A stretch of DNA of 35,113 nt from Candidatus Oleimmundimicrobium sp. (GCF_030651595.1 NZ_JAUSCH010000134.1:1-35113), one strand, 5' to 3'; shown: positions 26,352 through 32,355, counted from the first letter of the stretch. Notes: generated from the sequence alone by a model not told the origin. Numbers and translations: made by a program.

Positions 26352-26893
26352 TAACAACATTCTACAAATGTTGAATTGGAAATTGAAGATTGGAAACTTA
26401 AAATTTGAGGTTATAAAAAGCTTTTAAATTTGCATTTATAATGTAGCGAAGCGACAAGAAGATTGAAGATTGGAAAATTTAAAATGGAAGAAAAAGCAAA
26501 TGAACTTTCAGAACGATTGCTAGACTATGGTGTTGAAATTGTAAAACTTACCATGAAATTGAGAAAGACTTCGGCAGGAAGGCAAATCGCGAATCAACTA
26601 TTACGTTGTGGCACATCTGTTGGAGCCAATTATGAAGAGGCATGTGGTGCTCAAAGCAGGGCTGATTTCATACATAAGCTTCAAATTGTTTTGAAAGAAA
26701 TTCGTGAATCACTATATTGGTTAAGGTTGATTAAGAAATCGGCAATTTTAAAGGAGCAAAATTTAATTCAAATCGTTGAGGAAACAAAGCAATTAAGCAA
26801 TATTATCGCAAAGTCGATTATTACAGCTAAGAAAAGGAAATAAATTTACAATTTAATATTTACAATTTTCATTTTACAATTTTGTAAATTTCT
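26352..26893 (+). mobile_element. tRNA-Ser-associated four-helix-bundle element, copy A
   Basis: 542 nt between a tRNA-Ser 5' fragment and the complete tRNA-Ser(TGA). It starts with a hairpin (CAACATT, 5-nt loop, AATGTTG, 26355-26373) and a left arm GAATTGGAAATTGAAGATTG. It carries one gene (26463-26843) and ends with an AT-rich right arm (TTTACAATTTTCATTTTACA) that is an imperfect inverted repeat of the left arm. Compared with copy B it has about 65 extra nt between hairpin and gene. No transposase or recombinase is encoded. Confidence 0.6.
26463..26843 (+). CDS. Four-helix-bundle protein (S23 / 23S rRNA intervening-sequence protein family), copy A
   Basis: A 126-aa basic, all-helical protein of the S23/IVP four-helix-bundle family, known from intervening sequences in bacterial 23S rRNA and distantly related to the Avd accessory protein of diversity-generating retroelements. 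Family marks: ELSERLLDYGVEIVKL, then GRQIANQLLRCGTSVGANYE and the helix ADFIHKLQIVLKEIRESLYW. The first 115 nt are identical to copy B and the protein differs at 6 of 126 positions. The start is either TTG 26463 or ATG 26484; the seven codons between them are the same in both copies. It is the only gene of element A and lies 50 nt before tRNA-Ser(TGA). A role in RNA binding is likely but not established. Confidence 0.85.
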   Translation: MKIGKFKMEEKANELSERLLDYGVEIVKLTMKLRKTSAGRQIANQLLRCGTSVGANYEEACGAQSRADFIHKLQIVLKEIRESLYWLRLIKKSAILKEQNLIQIVEETKQLSNIIAKSIITAKKRK

Positions 26894-26983
26894 GGAGGGG
26901 TGGCTGAGCGGCCGAAAGCGGCGGTCTTGAAAACCGTTAGTGGGGTGACTCACTCGGGGGTTCAAATCCCTCCCCCTCCGCCA
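26894..26983 (+). tRNA. tRNA-Ser(TGA)
   Basis: Acceptor GGAGGGG/CCCCTCC with G73 and encoded CCA; anticodon arm CGGTC-TTGAAAA-CCG with anticodon TGA; long variable arm (TAGTGGGGTGACTCACTCG); T arm GGGG-TTCAAAT-CCC. It directly follows element A. A short inverted repeat (TTTTT...AAAAA, 26984-27000) follows the CCA. Confidence 0.96.
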
Positions 26984-27076
26984 TTTTTACGAAGCAAAAA
27001 TGCCCTGAGCGAACAAAGAGAGTCGAAGGGCAAACCTGTAAGTTAGTAGCGAGAAAAGTAGTTTTTAAAGATTTGC

Positions 27077-27111
27077 AACTATGAGCTGTAGACTATAAAC
27101 TATTAACTGAT
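27077..27111. repeat. 7-nt-period degenerate tract before tRNA-Ser(GCT)
   Basis: Five heptads in exact phase: AACTATG, AGCTGTA, GACTATA, AACTATT, AACTGAT. It ends 4 nt before the tRNA. Confidence 0.65.
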
Positions 27112-27115
27112 TTTT

Positions 27116-27209
27116 GGAGAGGTCGCATAGTTGGTCTAGTGCGGCCGCCTGCTAAGCGGCTTGGGGGTTATAAGCTCCCTCGAGGGTTCGAATCCCTCCC
27201 TCTCCGCCA
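27116..27209 (+). tRNA. tRNA-Ser(GCT)
   Basis: Acceptor GGAGAGG/CCTCTCC, anticodon arm GCCGC-CTGCTAA-GCGGC with anticodon GCT, long variable arm, T arm AGGG-TTCGAAT-CCCT, encoded CCA. It has no four-helix-bundle element before it. Confidence 0.96.
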
Positions 27210-27350
27210 CTCGCTTCGCTTGCTTGTGGCAAGCCACTAAAAGTAAGGAGAAGTGGTCTGTTTGCATCGAGTTTTGTCGAAGGGCAAAGTTATTAGTCGA
27301 TAGTGGGAAGTGATAATTTTTAGAGAATAAAGGAGTTTTAGGTTTAAAAT

Positions 27351-27381
27351 TACTAACTCCCAACTAATAGATTCCTGACTA
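27351..27381. repeat. 7-nt-period degenerate tract before tRNA-Arg
   Basis: TACTAAC, TCCCAAC, TAATAGA, TTCCTGA, CTA: loose heptads ending 3 nt before the tRNA. A shorter related run lies at 27300-27313 (ATAGTGG, GAAGTGA). Confidence 0.45.
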
Positions 27382-27384
27382 AAT

Positions 27385-27461
27385 GCGCCTGTAGCTCAAT
27401 TGGACAGAGTGTTGGACTACGGATCCAAAGGTTGCAGGTTCGACTCCTGCCAGGCGCACCA
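27385..27461 (+). tRNA. tRNA-Arg(ACG)
   Basis: Acceptor GCGCCTG/CAGGCGC, D arm GCTCAATTGGACAGAGT, anticodon arm TTGGA-CTACGGA-TCCAA with anticodon ACG, T arm GCAGG-TTCGACT-CCTGC, encoded CCA. A34 must be converted to inosine by TadA, whose gene starts 133 nt downstream. Confidence 0.96.
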
Positions 27462-27480
27462 ATAAATTTGCAAAGCAAAT

Positions 27481-27508
27481 AGTCGGTAGTTAGTAGTGAG
27501 GAGTCGGG
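27481..27508. repeat. 7-nt-period degenerate tract after tRNA-Arg
   Basis: Four heptads in exact phase: AGTCGGT, AGTTAGT, AGTGAGG, AGTCGGG. It directly follows a hairpin ATTTGC-AAA-GCAAAT (27466-27480) behind the tRNA. Confidence 0.65.
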
Positions 27509-27594
27509 AGCAAAAAAACAGATTTATCGAATGCGGAAGCGTTAGGGAAATTCGCGAGTTTTTTAGTGTTGGCAAAATTTAATTAGGTAAAAAT

Positions 27595-28041
27595 ATGACA
27601 GATGAAGAATATATGAAAATAGCCATAGAGGAAGCGGAAAAAGCAGCTTCCGAAGATGAGGTGCCAGTAGGCGCCATTGTTGTTTTTGGGGAAGATATTA
27701 TTGCGAAAGCGCGCAATAAGTGTGAGAGATGGCAAGACCCTACGGCTCACGCTGAGATTTTAGCCATTCAGCAAGCGGCAAATCATTTAGGAAGCTGGCG
27801 GCTTTCGGGTTGCAAGCTCTTTGTTACCAAGGAACCTTGCCCAATGTGCGCGGGAGCCATTTTTCAGGCGCGCGTGGACAAGCTAATTTATGGAGCACCT
27901 GATATAAAAACCGGCGCCGCAGGCACTCTTTACAACATCACAAATGACGCGCGACTAAACCATCAAACTACTGTGACCTCTGGAGTTTGCGAAGAAGAGT
28001 GCCGCAAGCTCTTGCAAGACTTTTTTAAGAAAAGACGTTAA
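27595..28041 (+). CDS. tadA: tRNA-specific adenosine deaminase TadA
   Basis: A 148-aa zinc-dependent deaminase that makes inosine at the wobble position of tRNA-Arg(ACG). The zinc site HAEI (His near 53, with the proton-shuttle Glu) and PCPMCAGAI (near 82-90) are intact, as are VPVGAIVV near 21 and FFKKR at the C-terminus. Length is normal. AGG lies upstream of ATG 27595. The substrate tRNA gene is the closest upstream gene on the same strand. Ten nt after the stop comes the tRNA-Ser fragment of element B. Confidence 0.95.
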   Translation: MTDEEYMKIAIEEAEKAASEDEVPVGAIVVFGEDIIAKARNKCERWQDPTAHAEILAIQQAANHLGSWRLSGCKLFVTKEPCPMCAGAIFQARVDKLIYGAPDIKTGAAGTLYNITNDARLNHQTTVTSGVCEEECRKLLQDFFKKRR

Positions 28042-28051
28042 AATAACTCTT

Positions 28052-28063
28052 GGAGAGGTCGCT
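28052..28063 (+). repeat. tRNA-Ser 5' fragment, left border of element B
   Basis: GGAGAGGTCGCT; the first 11 nt are identical to the start of tRNA-Ser(CGA) at 28519. It lies 10 nt after the tadA stop codon. Confidence 0.7.
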
Positions 28064-28518
28064 GAACGACATTCTGCGAATGTCGAATTGAAAACTGAAG
28101 GTTGAAGATTGGAAAATTTAAAGTGGAAGAAAAAGCAAATGAACTTTCAGAACGATTGCTAGACTATGGTGTTGAAATTGTAAAACTTACCATGAAATTG
28201 AGAAAGACTTCGGCAGGAAGGCAAATCGCAAATCAGTTGTTGCGTTGCGGTACCTCCGTTGGAGCTAATTATGAAGAGGCAGGTGGCGCTCAAAGTAGGG
28301 CTGATTTTATACATAAGCTTCAAATTGTTTTGAAGGAAATTCGTGAATCACTATATTGGTTAAGGTTGATTCAAAAATCGGCAATTTTAAAGGAGCAAAA
28401 TTTAACTCAAATCATCGAGGAAACAAAGCAACTAAGCAATATTATCGCAAAGTCAATTATTACAGCCAAGAAAAAGAAATAAATTTACAATTTTCATTTT
28501 ACAATTTGATAGATTTCT
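28064..28518 (+). mobile_element. tRNA-Ser-associated four-helix-bundle element, copy B
   Basis: 455 nt between a tRNA-Ser fragment and the complete tRNA-Ser(CGA). Left hairpin CGACATTC-TGC-GAATGTCG (28067-28085) is perfect over 8 bp. A short left arm with GAAGATTGGAAAATTTAAA follows, then the gene (28102-28482), then the right arm TTTACAATTTTCATTTTACA and GATAGATTTCT, identical to the solitary right end at 26339. Confidence 0.6.
28102..28482 (+). CDS. Four-helix-bundle protein (S23/IVP family), copy B
   Basis: A 126-aa paralogue of the protein at 26463-26843. The replacements are Met8Val, one Cys to Gly in the GANYEEA(C/G)GAQ segment, Lys to Gln, Ile to Thr, Val to Ile and Arg to Lys. After an identical first 115 nt, the genes differ at about 17 synonymous sites against about six amino-acid changes, which suggests purifying selection on the protein plus recent homogenisation of the 5' part. 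The second in-frame start is GTG here and ATG in copy A, which slightly favours the shared TTG at 28102. It lies 36 nt before tRNA-Ser(CGA). Confidence 0.85.
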   Translation: MKIGKFKVEEKANELSERLLDYGVEIVKLTMKLRKTSAGRQIANQLLRCGTSVGANYEEAGGAQSRADFIHKLQIVLKEIRESLYWLRLIQKSAILKEQNLTQIIEETKQLSNIIAKSIITAKKKK

Positions 28519-28612
28519 GGAGAGGTCGCATAGTCTGGCCGAGTGCGGCGGTCTCGAAAACCGTTTCCCGCCTTACGGTGGGACGAGGGTTCGAATCCCT
28601 CCCTCTCCGCCA
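28519..28612 (+). tRNA. tRNA-Ser(CGA)
   Basis: Acceptor GGAGAGG/CCTCTCC, anticodon arm CGGTC-TCGAAAA-CCG with anticodon CGA, long variable arm (TTTCCCGCCTTACGGTGGGA), T arm AGGG-TTCGAAT-CCCT, encoded CCA. It directly follows element B. Confidence 0.96.
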
Positions 28613-28636
28613 ATTGGAAAATGTCTTTGTTGGCTC

Positions 28637-28725
28637 GCCCTCTTCGAGGGCTCGCCAGCCGATTTTAAGCGCGAATTGGAATTTTTTATCTTTGCCCTGC
28701 TTTTGCAGGGCTGGCCAAAAGCAGG
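28637..28725 (+). promoter_or_regulatory. Hairpin cluster upstream of the membrane-protein gene, with mutually exclusive stems
   Basis: GCCCTC-TTC-GAGGGC at 28637-28651 is a perfect hairpin. Further on, GCCCTGC-TTTT-GCAGGGC (28694-28711) competes with a 10-bp pairing of CCTGCTTTTG (28696-28705) with CAAAAGCAGG (28716-28725). No T-run follows, so this may be either a regulatory leader or repeat debris. Confidence 0.35.
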
Positions 28726-28763
28726 CTTCCCGGATTTGCATTTTTAATTTTTAAGGAGGAAAT

Positions 28764-29813
28764 ATGAAAAAAATAGCTTTAATAGCAATTTCTATTTCGG
28801 TTTTGATAGTTATAATTGATTTTGTTACTCTTTGTAATCAAAGCCTTGCAGTTGCACCGTTTTGGCGCTGTGCCGGACAATTTATTGGTTTGGGCTGTTT
28901 GATCGTTTTTGGTTTATGTCTTCTTTACTTATTTATTTCTTGGTTCATTAACCCGTTTAGAGTATCGAAAATACGGTCGGAAATAGAAACCGGACAACGC
29001 CTTGCTTCAGTGACCGAAACCATTATCCGCAGATCATTTGGTTTTATCCTCTTGATTGCCACGATCCCTTTTCTCCTAAATATTATCACCTTGCCGACAA
29101 TAATCATCTTTTTAACTTTTGCGATTTATTGTTTGAAAAGCCGGCAATACCGTTTGGGCTGGGAAATTTTCTGGGTTGTGCTGGCTTTATTGATTTATTT
29201 TGTGCCCATAACACCAATTGGCTGGGGAGTTTACGCCAATCTTAAAGTAACGCGCCTGTCTCCCCTGTTAGATCTCGGCATTTATCTTTTTGGCCCCGCG
29301 CCCCTTATTTTTTGTACCCTGGCTTTGTTTTTACTGAGCAGTGATTTGACCAGCCGGTTCAAAAAAATCAGCCTGACTGCCTGGCGCAACATCTTGCCAA
29401 TAATTCTGTTCTTGCTGGCCGCTGCTTATTTTGGGCTTTCACCCTTTATTTCAAAAATAGTGGTTGAACCGGGGTACGGCAGTTTTAATCGGTCTGGCAA
29501 CTATGGCAACATTGAAATGCCGCCTTCGCCTGAATTAAAATTTGACCGACAACAAAATCTTTGGATTTATAATTTTCAGATGAAAAATAATCTGCAGGAC
29601 GAGGCGGAAATAGAAAAAATCTTTGGTGACAAGTCGGAAATTCCTTTGTCTATTGGCGAAAATATTAAAATTGAAGGCGCGGTTTTTGCCAATGGTAAAA
29701 TACTGATTGGGTCGGGGCAAAGAACCGTTATCACTATTCTTTCTCTAAAACCCTTTGGCATCATTACTTTCCAAGGGAAAAATACGAGTGTTGCTTATGA
29801 TTTTTGGAAGTAA
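28764..29813 (+). CDS. Polytopic membrane protein of unknown function
   Basis: A 349-aa protein I do not recognise. About seven hydrophobic helices fill residues 1-235, starting IALIAISISVLIVIIDFVTL near 4-23 and ending ILPIILFLLAAAYFGLSPF near 212-230. The last 110 residues are soluble, with a GENIKIEGAVFANGKILIGS beta-type stretch near 300 and a closing KPFGIITFQGKN. AAGGAGG is well placed before ATG 28764. It stands alone between tRNA-Ser(CGA) and an AT-rich repeat region, and is less AT-rich than its surroundings, which may mean it was acquired. Confidence 0.7.
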   Translation: MKKIALIAISISVLIVIIDFVTLCNQSLAVAPFWRCAGQFIGLGCLIVFGLCLLYLFISWFINPFRVSKIRSEIETGQRLASVTETIIRRSFGFILLIATIPFLLNIITLPTIIIFLTFAIYCLKSRQYRLGWEIFWVVLALLIYFVPITPIGWGVYANLKVTRLSPLLDLGIYLFGPAPLIFCTLALFLLSSDLTSRFKKISLTAWRNILPIILFLLAAAYFGLSPFISKIVVEPGYGSFNRSGNYGNIEMPPSPELKFDRQQNLWIYNFQMKNNLQDEAEIEKIFGDKSEIPLSIGENIKIEGAVFANGKILIGSGQRTVITILSLKPFGIITFQGKNTSVAYDFWK

Positions 29814-29891
29814 TTTATAAAAAATACTAAATCACCTTATTAAAGATTGGATAAAAAACTTAAAATCGTCCAATCTGAAAGGGTCGCTTCT

Positions 29892-29961
29892 CCGCCAGAG
29901 CAGTACAAATTTTGGGCGAAATCAGTTCGAATTTTTTCGAACGCACACCGCCATTCGACTT
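29892..29961. repeat. Dispersed intergenic repeat, copy 1
   Basis: About 57 of 71 positions match the copy at 32258-32328. Shared words include GGGCGAAATC, GTTCG and GCCATTCGACTT. An 8-bp inverted repeat (AGATTGGA/TCCAATCT, 29844-29876) lies just before it. Confidence 0.55.
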
Positions 29962-30110
29962 GCTTCGCTTTAGAGCAGAGTCGCTCACCCTTCGACCTTG
30001 AGCTCAGAGTCGAGAGGTGGCAAGCCACATAAGATGAAGTGCCAATCACGTGGTAAGATATAACTAAGAGTTGACAGATAGGCCTAAAATCTTTTATTTT
30101 TTAGTTTCTT

Positions 30111-30131
30111 AAACTATAAACTAACAACTAT
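30111..30131. repeat. 7-nt-period degenerate tract before element C
   Basis: AAACTAT, AAACTAA, CAACTAT in exact phase, ending 3 nt before the tRNA-Ser fragment at 30135. Confidence 0.6.
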
Positions 30132-30134
30132 TCC

Positions 30135-30146
30135 GGAGAGGTCGCT
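30135..30146 (+). repeat. tRNA-Ser 5' fragment, left border of element C
   Basis: GGAGAGGTCGCT, the same as at element B, with one mismatch in 11 nt to the start of tRNA-Ser(GGA) at 30263. Confidence 0.65.
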
Positions 30147-30262
30147 GAGCGACATTCTGCGAATGTCGAATTGGAAATTGACGTGCCTGCCGGCAGGCAG
30201 GAAGATTGCAGATTGGAAAATTTAATATTTACAATTTTCATTTTACAATTTTGTAAATTTTT
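30147..30262 (+). mobile_element. Gene-less derivative of the tRNA-Ser-associated element, copy C
   Basis: 116 nt with the same left hairpin as B (CGACATTC-TGC-GAATGTCG, 30150-30168), the left arm up to GATTGGAAAATTTA and then directly the right arm ATATTTACAATTTTC. The four-helix-bundle gene is absent exactly between the two arms. A palindrome CCTGCCGGCAGG (30186-30197), typical of short dispersed repeats, sits in the left arm. tRNA-Ser(GGA) follows at once. Confidence 0.6.
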
Positions 30263-30357
30263 GGAGGGGTCGCATAGTTCGGCCTAGTGCGCGCGACTGG
30301 AAATCGCGTTGGCGGTTTATAGCCGTCACGAGGGTTCAAATCCCTCCCCCTCCGCCA
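30263..30357 (+). tRNA. tRNA-Ser(GGA)
   Basis: Acceptor GGAGGGG/CCCCTCC, anticodon arm CGCGA-CTGGAAA-TCGCG with anticodon GGA, long variable arm, T arm AGGG-TTCAAAT-CCCT, encoded CCA. A perfect hairpin TTTTTGC-TAA-GCAAAAA (30358-30374) follows directly. Confidence 0.96.
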
Positions 30358-30481
30358 TTTTTGCTAAGCAAAAATGCCCTAATTCTTCTTAGTCCTGCGT
30401 CAGCAAATTTTTCCCTAAATCTAATTTTTTGTCTTTGTTCCGCGAAACTGAAGGCCAGAAGCGGGTTTTTCTGAATTTTTA

Positions 30482-30589
30482 TTGATTAACAAAGGTCGAA
30501 AGTGGTATAAAGTTAATGAGCCAAGTGTTCAAATTGTGGCGAAAATCGCCAAGGCGTTGGGTGTTTCAATTGAAGAATCAATTAAATAA
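30482..30589 (+). pseudogene. Remnant of an XRE-type helix-turn-helix gene
   Basis: About 35 codons read as the C-terminal half of a Cro/C1-type HTH domain: KWYKVNEPSVQIVAKIAKAL then GVSIEESIK and a stop. The usual pattern is a Trp-x-x-Gly/Pro loop followed by KIAKALGVS. The first two helices are missing and a stop lies just upstream in frame, so this is a truncated relic unless TTG 30482 starts a mini-protein. It ends 17 nt before the next gene. Confidence 0.45.
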
Positions 30590-30606
30590 AATAAGTAAGG
30601 CCAATT

Positions 30607-32187
30607 ATGAATAAACTAACTAATAAACTAACTATTTTTATAATTATTTTAATATTAGTTATTATTGGTGGCATTGGCGCCTATTTTGTTTTTCAAAAAC
30701 CCTCCTCTCTTCAGTCCCCAATACCACCAAAGCAATCGCTACAACAAAGCGTTACATCATCGTTATTCGGAACGATGGTTGCTTACGGTATAAACGATGC
30801 GGCAATGAGCACGCCTGGTATACTTGATGCCATCAGTCAAAAAGGTTGGACTGAATTCAGAAAAGATGATTTGGCATATCAGAATTTTCTAAGCAACTTA
30901 AAAAAACTTATTCAAGACCACACAAAACTCATGAAAGCGACGGGTTTTTCTCTTGACCGAGAAATTGTCGGTTATTTCACATGGAATATAATTGAGCCCC
31001 AAAAAGGACAATTTGATTGGGAATTGACTGATCTTTACGTCCAAGCGGCTTCAAATGCTGGCGTTAAAATTTCCGCCGTTATCCAACCTTTTGCCGGTTG
31101 GGACCAAAAAAATACTCGGCTGGAAAAAGAAGCGTTAGATTTTGCTTATTACGACTATAAAGCCAGCCCACCCAAAGATATTGCTGAATATCAAAACTTT
31201 TTAACGAAAATGGTTGAGCGTTATAAAGATAAGGTTGCCGTTTGGGAAATCGGTAATGAGCCTGAAAATCCGGGCGATGGTTATCAAAATAATCCAGAGG
31301 GGTATTTTGATTTGGTTAAAATTACATCGGAAACGATAAAGAAAGCAGATCCAAAAGCCAAAGTAACTAATGGCGGCGCTATGCCTATTGTTGGTATGCG
31401 TGAGTCGGATTCGTTTAAAGCTTATTGGACGAAATTTTTTGCTCTTGGTGGCGGCCAATACCTTGATTATTTTAATGTTCACTACAATATTGAACGAAGC
31501 CCAGATGTTAAGTTGGATCCGGACATCTTTGAGAAAAACCTAATGGCGTTTAATAATCTAATGGATAAGAATGGTGGTAGGAAACCTCTATACATAACTG
31601 AATTCGGCATTTATTCGGGCTCGCCATCTTCTCAACCATTTGGTCAACCCGCTCAAGGGCAGCCGCCTATCGGCGGAAGTACGCCGAGTGAAAATCAGGA
31701 ACAGCCTTCCGGGCAACCTATTCAAGGACAAGCCATTGGTCAAAATATCCAGCCAAACAAAGAACAGGCCCTGCGCAATTTAAGTGAAAACGACCAAGCC
31801 ACCTTGTATTTTAAATATTCCATTCTTGCTTTCGCCAATGGCGCTGATTTGGTCTTTATTGATTTGATTGGTCCGGACAATAATATGGTCGGTTCTTCAA
31901 TGGCATTTAATACCGACGATCAACCGCGGCTTTTTCTCACTGCTTTAAAAATGATTGATAGTAAGATTAGCGGTTTTTCTAAAGTAGAAAAAATTGCCGG
32001 TGGTCAATATAAATTTACTGTCGGTAGTAAAACTATCTATGTTTTATGGTCAGGAACATTGCCAAATGAAATTTCGGGTCAAGTAAGAGTGGCAGATATG
32101 AAGGGGCAAGAATGGCTTATGGATGCGGCAGGGATAAAATTAAACGCCGACCAGCCGGTTTTTATTGAGTTACAGGATAGTAATTAA
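30607..32187 (+). CDS. Membrane-anchored clan GH-A glycoside hydrolase-like protein
   Basis: A 526-aa protein. One N-terminal hydrophobic helix (about 8-29) acts as a signal anchor. Residues about 55-470 look like a TIM-barrel of clan GH-A (GH5/GH39-like): YFTWNIIEPQKGQFDWE near 120, AVIQPFAGWD near 157, VAVWEIGNEPENPG with Glu218 as probable acid/base, HYNIE near 295, and YITEFGIYSG with Glu332 as probable nucleophile. A low-complexity Gln/Pro/Gly/Ser stretch of about 50 residues (about 338-388) interrupts the barrel just after the nucleophile. A short beta domain ends the protein. The substrate is not predictable. Its own AAGG site precedes ATG 30607; no neighbouring sugar genes are present. 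Confidence 0.82.
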   Translation: MNKLTNKLTIFIIILILVIIGGIGAYFVFQKPSSLQSPIPPKQSLQQSVTSSLFGTMVAYGINDAAMSTPGILDAISQKGWTEFRKDDLAYQNFLSNLKKLIQDHTKLMKATGFSLDREIVGYFTWNIIEPQKGQFDWELTDLYVQAASNAGVKISAVIQPFAGWDQKNTRLEKEALDFAYYDYKASPPKDIAEYQNFLTKMVERYKDKVAVWEIGNEPENPGDGYQNNPEGYFDLVKITSETIKKADPKAKVTNGGAMPIVGMRESDSFKAYWTKFFALGGGQYLDYFNVHYNIERSPDVKLDPDIFEKNLMAFNNLMDKNGGRKPLYITEFGIYSGSPSSQPFGQPAQGQPPIGGSTPSENQEQPSGQPIQGQAIGQNIQPNKEQALRNLSENDQATLYFKYSILAFANGADLVFIDLIGPDNNMVGSSMAFNTDDQPRLFLTALKMIDSKISGFSKVEKIAGGQYKFTVGSKTIYVLWSGTLPNEISGQVRVADMKGQEWLMDAAGIKLNADQPVFIELQDSN

Positions 32188-32257
32188 AGGTTGAAATAGA
32201 TAGAAAAATTATCACAAAAGAATTTGCTACCAAAGAAAAACCTGAAATTGTCTAATT

Positions 32258-32328
32258 CCGCCCAGACACGTTACAAATTTGGGCGAAATCGGTTCGGATA
32301 TTTTCAAATACACACTGCCATTCGACTT
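32258..32328. repeat. Dispersed intergenic repeat, copy 2
   Basis: Counterpart of 29892-29961 in the same orientation. The pair brackets 2.3 kb containing element C, tRNA-Ser(GGA), the HTH relic and the glycoside hydrolase gene. It ends 21 nt before the SRP RNA promoter -10. Confidence 0.55.
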
Positions 32329-32349
32329 AATTATAAAAACAAAAGATGT

Positions 32350-32355
32350 TATAAT
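32350..32355 (+). promoter_or_regulatory. -10 box of the SRP RNA gene
   Basis: A perfect TATAAT ends 6 nt before the predicted RNA 5' end. No good -35 stands at 17 nt (TTAATT at 32327). Confidence 0.6.

Noticed and set aside
27136-27363. Minus-strand open frame with an REGFEPSRELITPKP-type peptide
   Set aside because: It is the antisense translation of tRNA-Ser(GCT).
27077-27508. CRISPR array from the regular short repeats near the tRNAs
   Set aside because: The period is 7 nt with no spacers and no cas genes.
26352-28482. A diversity-generating retroelement, because the four-helix-bundle proteins resemble Avd
   Set aside because: No reverse transcriptase, template repeat or variable repeat is visible in the window.
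28499-28741. Minus-strand open frame with a GRGRDSNPRP-type peptide
   Set aside because: It is the antisense translation of tRNA-Ser(CGA) and the hairpins after it.
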